This document shows, piece by piece, positions 43,620 through 44,753 of a stretch of 44,753 bases of DNA (within the stretch, counting starts at the first letter, position 1; each line of letters starts with the position of its first letter). Source of the DNA: Clostridia bacterium (GTDB taxonomy: Bacteria > Bacillota > Clostridia > Christensenellales > DUVY01); contig BNZQ01000013.1 of assembly GCA_026001225.1 (NCBI GenBank), positions 1 to 44,753 on the forward strand, given 5' to 3'. The position numbers and the translations under genes were made by a program. Under the pieces are notes generated by a model. That model was given only the letters and a program-made list of their open reading frames with translations, was not told the origin of the DNA and did no database searches.

Positions 43620-44627
43620 ATGAGAATCGCAATTTACGGAGCGGGCAGTTTAGGAACGGCTCTCGGAGCGTATATCGCCAAAGCGGGGTATCCGATCGAG
43701 CTGATCAACCGCAACGCGGCGCACGTCGCCGCCCTCAAAGAGAAGGGCGCGCGCGTCACGGGCACGGTCGAAATGACGGTCAAAGTGAACGCTTTGACGC
43801 CGGACGAAATGAGCGGCGTCTACGACGTCGTTTTCTTGATGACCAAACAGTTGGACAATGTGAACGTCGTCCGCTTTTTGGCGGGGTATTTGGCGCCGGA
43901 CGGGGTGATCTGCACGATGCAAAACGGCTTGCCCGAACCGTTAATCGCCGAAATCGTCGGCGAGGAGCGGACGTTCGGCTGCGCGATCGGCTGGGGTGCG
44001 ACGATGAACGGGGCGGGCGCGACCGAGCTGACGAGCGAGCCGTCCGCGCTATGCTTCTCACTGGGCGGTTACAAGCTCTCCGGTGAAAAATTTGATATGA
44101 TCGTCCGTTTATTGCAAACGATGGGGCCGGTGCAGATCGAAAGGAATTTTATCGGCGCGCGATGGTCGAAGCTGCTGATCAACAGCGCGTTCAGCGGGCT
44201 TTCCACGGTGCTGGGTTGCACGTTCGGCGAGATTTGCGACAATAAAAAGAGCCGCGCTTACGCGCAAGCCGTGATGAAGGAATGTATCGACGTTTGCGCC
44301 GCTTTGCGAATCCGGCCCGAACCGGTGCAGGGCAAGGATATCGTCAAACTGTTGGACTACCATGGGCCGGTCAAGAAATGGATATCGCGCATGATCATTC
44401 CGATCGCGATGAAGAAGCACCGCCGCATACGGGCAAGTATGCTGACCGATATCGAGAACGGCAAGAGGTGCGAGATCGAGGCGATCAACGGCGCGGTCGC
44501 GGCGGCGGGCTGCAAGGCCGGCGTACCCACGCCCCGCAACGACCGCATTATCGAATTGATCCGTAAAATCGAGGCGGGGGAATTAAAGCCCGGATTTGAA
44601 AATTTGAAACGGCTGAACGATCGGTAA
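43620..44627 (+). CDS. Ketopantoate reductase family protein (ApbA/PanE-like)
   Basis: 335 residues starting MRIAIYGAGSLGTALGAYIAKAG, the NADPH-binding GxGxxG of the family. VFLMTKQLDNV and ICTMQNGLPEPLIAE are the conserved core. The helical C-terminal part has IGARWSKLLINSAFSGLSTVLGCTFGEI, aligned with the catalytic KLxxNxxxN motif, but the second Asn appears replaced by Gly (FSGLS). True PanE converts ketopantoate to pantoate for coenzyme A; the change and slightly longer length leave open another 2-keto acid substrate. An in-frame ATG at 43521 would add 33 residues but lies upstream of the promoter. Confidence 0.85.
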   Translation: MRIAIYGAGSLGTALGAYIAKAGYPIELINRNAAHVAALKEKGARVTGTVEMTVKVNALTPDEMSGVYDVVFLMTKQLDNVNVVRFLAGYLAPDGVICTMQNGLPEPLIAEIVGEERTFGCAIGWGATMNGAGATELTSEPSALCFSLGGYKLSGEKFDMIVRLLQTMGPVQIERNFIGARWSKLLINSAFSGLSTVLGCTFGEICDNKKSRAYAQAVMKECIDVCAALRIRPEPVQGKDIVKLLDYHGPVKKWISRMIIPIAMKKHRRIRASMLTDIENGKRCEIEAINGAVAAAGCKAGVPTPRNDRIIELIRKIEAGELKPGFENLKRLNDR

Positions 44628-44631
44628 GGAG

Positions 44632-44660
44632 TGGACAAGTAGCAATTCATATGATATAAT
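44632..44660 (+). promoter_or_regulatory. Leaderless-type promoter of the terminal partial gene
   Basis: TGGACA (44632-44637), 17-base spacer, TATAAT (44655-44660), 6 bases, ATG at 44667. It begins 5 bases after the preceding stop. Confidence 0.65.
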
Positions 44661-44666
44661 AGAGAA

Positions 44667-44753
44667 ATGGAAAAGATAATGACGGTATGTCCGAAGTGCG
44701 GGGCGACAAGAAAGCAGATATGGCACGGGAGCAACAGATCGGGTAGTCGAAAA
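44667..44753 (+). CDS. N-terminal fragment of a probable zinc-ribbon transposase (runs off window)
   Basis: 29 codons: a short lead, then CPKCGATRKQIWHGSNRSGS. A single CPxCG followed by a basic, Gly/Asn-rich turn is usual at the N-terminus of IS1- and IS1595-type transposases, where a second Cys pair follows. The remainder is outside the window, so the call rests on this short piece. Confidence 0.5.
   Translation, partial: MEKIMTVCPKCGATRKQIWHGSNRSGSRK

Overview
The window looks like a chromosomal segment of a Gram-positive anaerobe, most likely an uncultured gut-type member of the Clostridia (Bacillota). This is inferred from Mini-III RNase, lipobox-type lipoproteins, a C-terminal membrane anchor in place of outer-membrane parts, a CUT1 sugar ABC transporter without its own ATPase, strong GGAGG-type ribosome sites and AT-rich consensus promoters between GC-rich genes. 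No rRNA, tRNA or CRISPR array was seen. A species cannot be named from this sequence alone.

Layout. (1) 1-3000, minus strand: a TIM-barrel sugar isomerase/epimerase, a Gfo/Idh/MocA dehydrogenase and a ThuA-like protein, a set typical of oxidised (keto-)sugar catabolism, with an AraC-type regulator divergent to them. (2) 3970-7300, plus strand: a DUF1905 protein, an SDR dehydrogenase overlapping a multi-pass ERG4/ERG24-like sterol-reductase-family protein, and a D-2-hydroxyacid dehydrogenase. (3) 7350-29450, plus strand: two operons with matching promoters and the same 16-bp palindrome just after the -10 box. The first encodes an FAD oxidoreductase, an M14 peptidase-like protein, a LacI regulator and a nucleoside hydrolase. 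The second (about 17 kb) encodes permease, binding lipoprotein, permease, a four-domain jelly-roll-like anchored surface protein, a double-domain clan GH-A-like lipoprotein, an SGNH esterase lipoprotein, an Ig-like/carbohydrate-binding lipoprotein, a GH36 alpha-galactosidase and a cytosolic single-domain relative of the GH-A lipoprotein. (4) 29460-36600, minus strand: fucose/arabinose-isomerase-like enzyme, ROK repressor, ROK sugar kinase, GatZ/KbaZ-like protein, HAD phosphatase and phosphohexomutase; a perfect 14-bp inverted repeat sits in the gatZ promoter. (5) 36700-44753: a large hybrid histidine kinase, two paralogous zinc-ribbon membrane proteins, Mini-III, a zinc-ribbon membrane-anchored protein, a repeat-rich gap, a ketopantoate-reductase-family protein and the first 29 codons of a probable zinc-ribbon transposase.

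Working model (inference): regions 3 and 4 form one glycan-use locus. Surface lipoproteins bind and cut a galactose-containing, probably acylated glycan; the ABC transporter imports oligosaccharides; GH36 and the cytosolic GH-A-like enzyme finish hydrolysis; isomerase, kinase, aldolase-type protein and phosphohexomutase feed the sugars into central metabolism. A LacI-family (or CcpA) site controls import and cutting, and a ROK-type site controls sugar processing.

Two cross-cutting signals stand out. Five genes without a visible ribosome site have a -35/17-bp/-10 promoter whose -10 ends only 6-7 bases before the ATG, so their mRNAs should be leaderless; a sixth is weaker. Several structured dispersed repeats fill the intergenic gaps, including a ~103-bp element with 10-bp terminal inverted repeats, one copy of which provides the last ~21 codons of the M14 gene.
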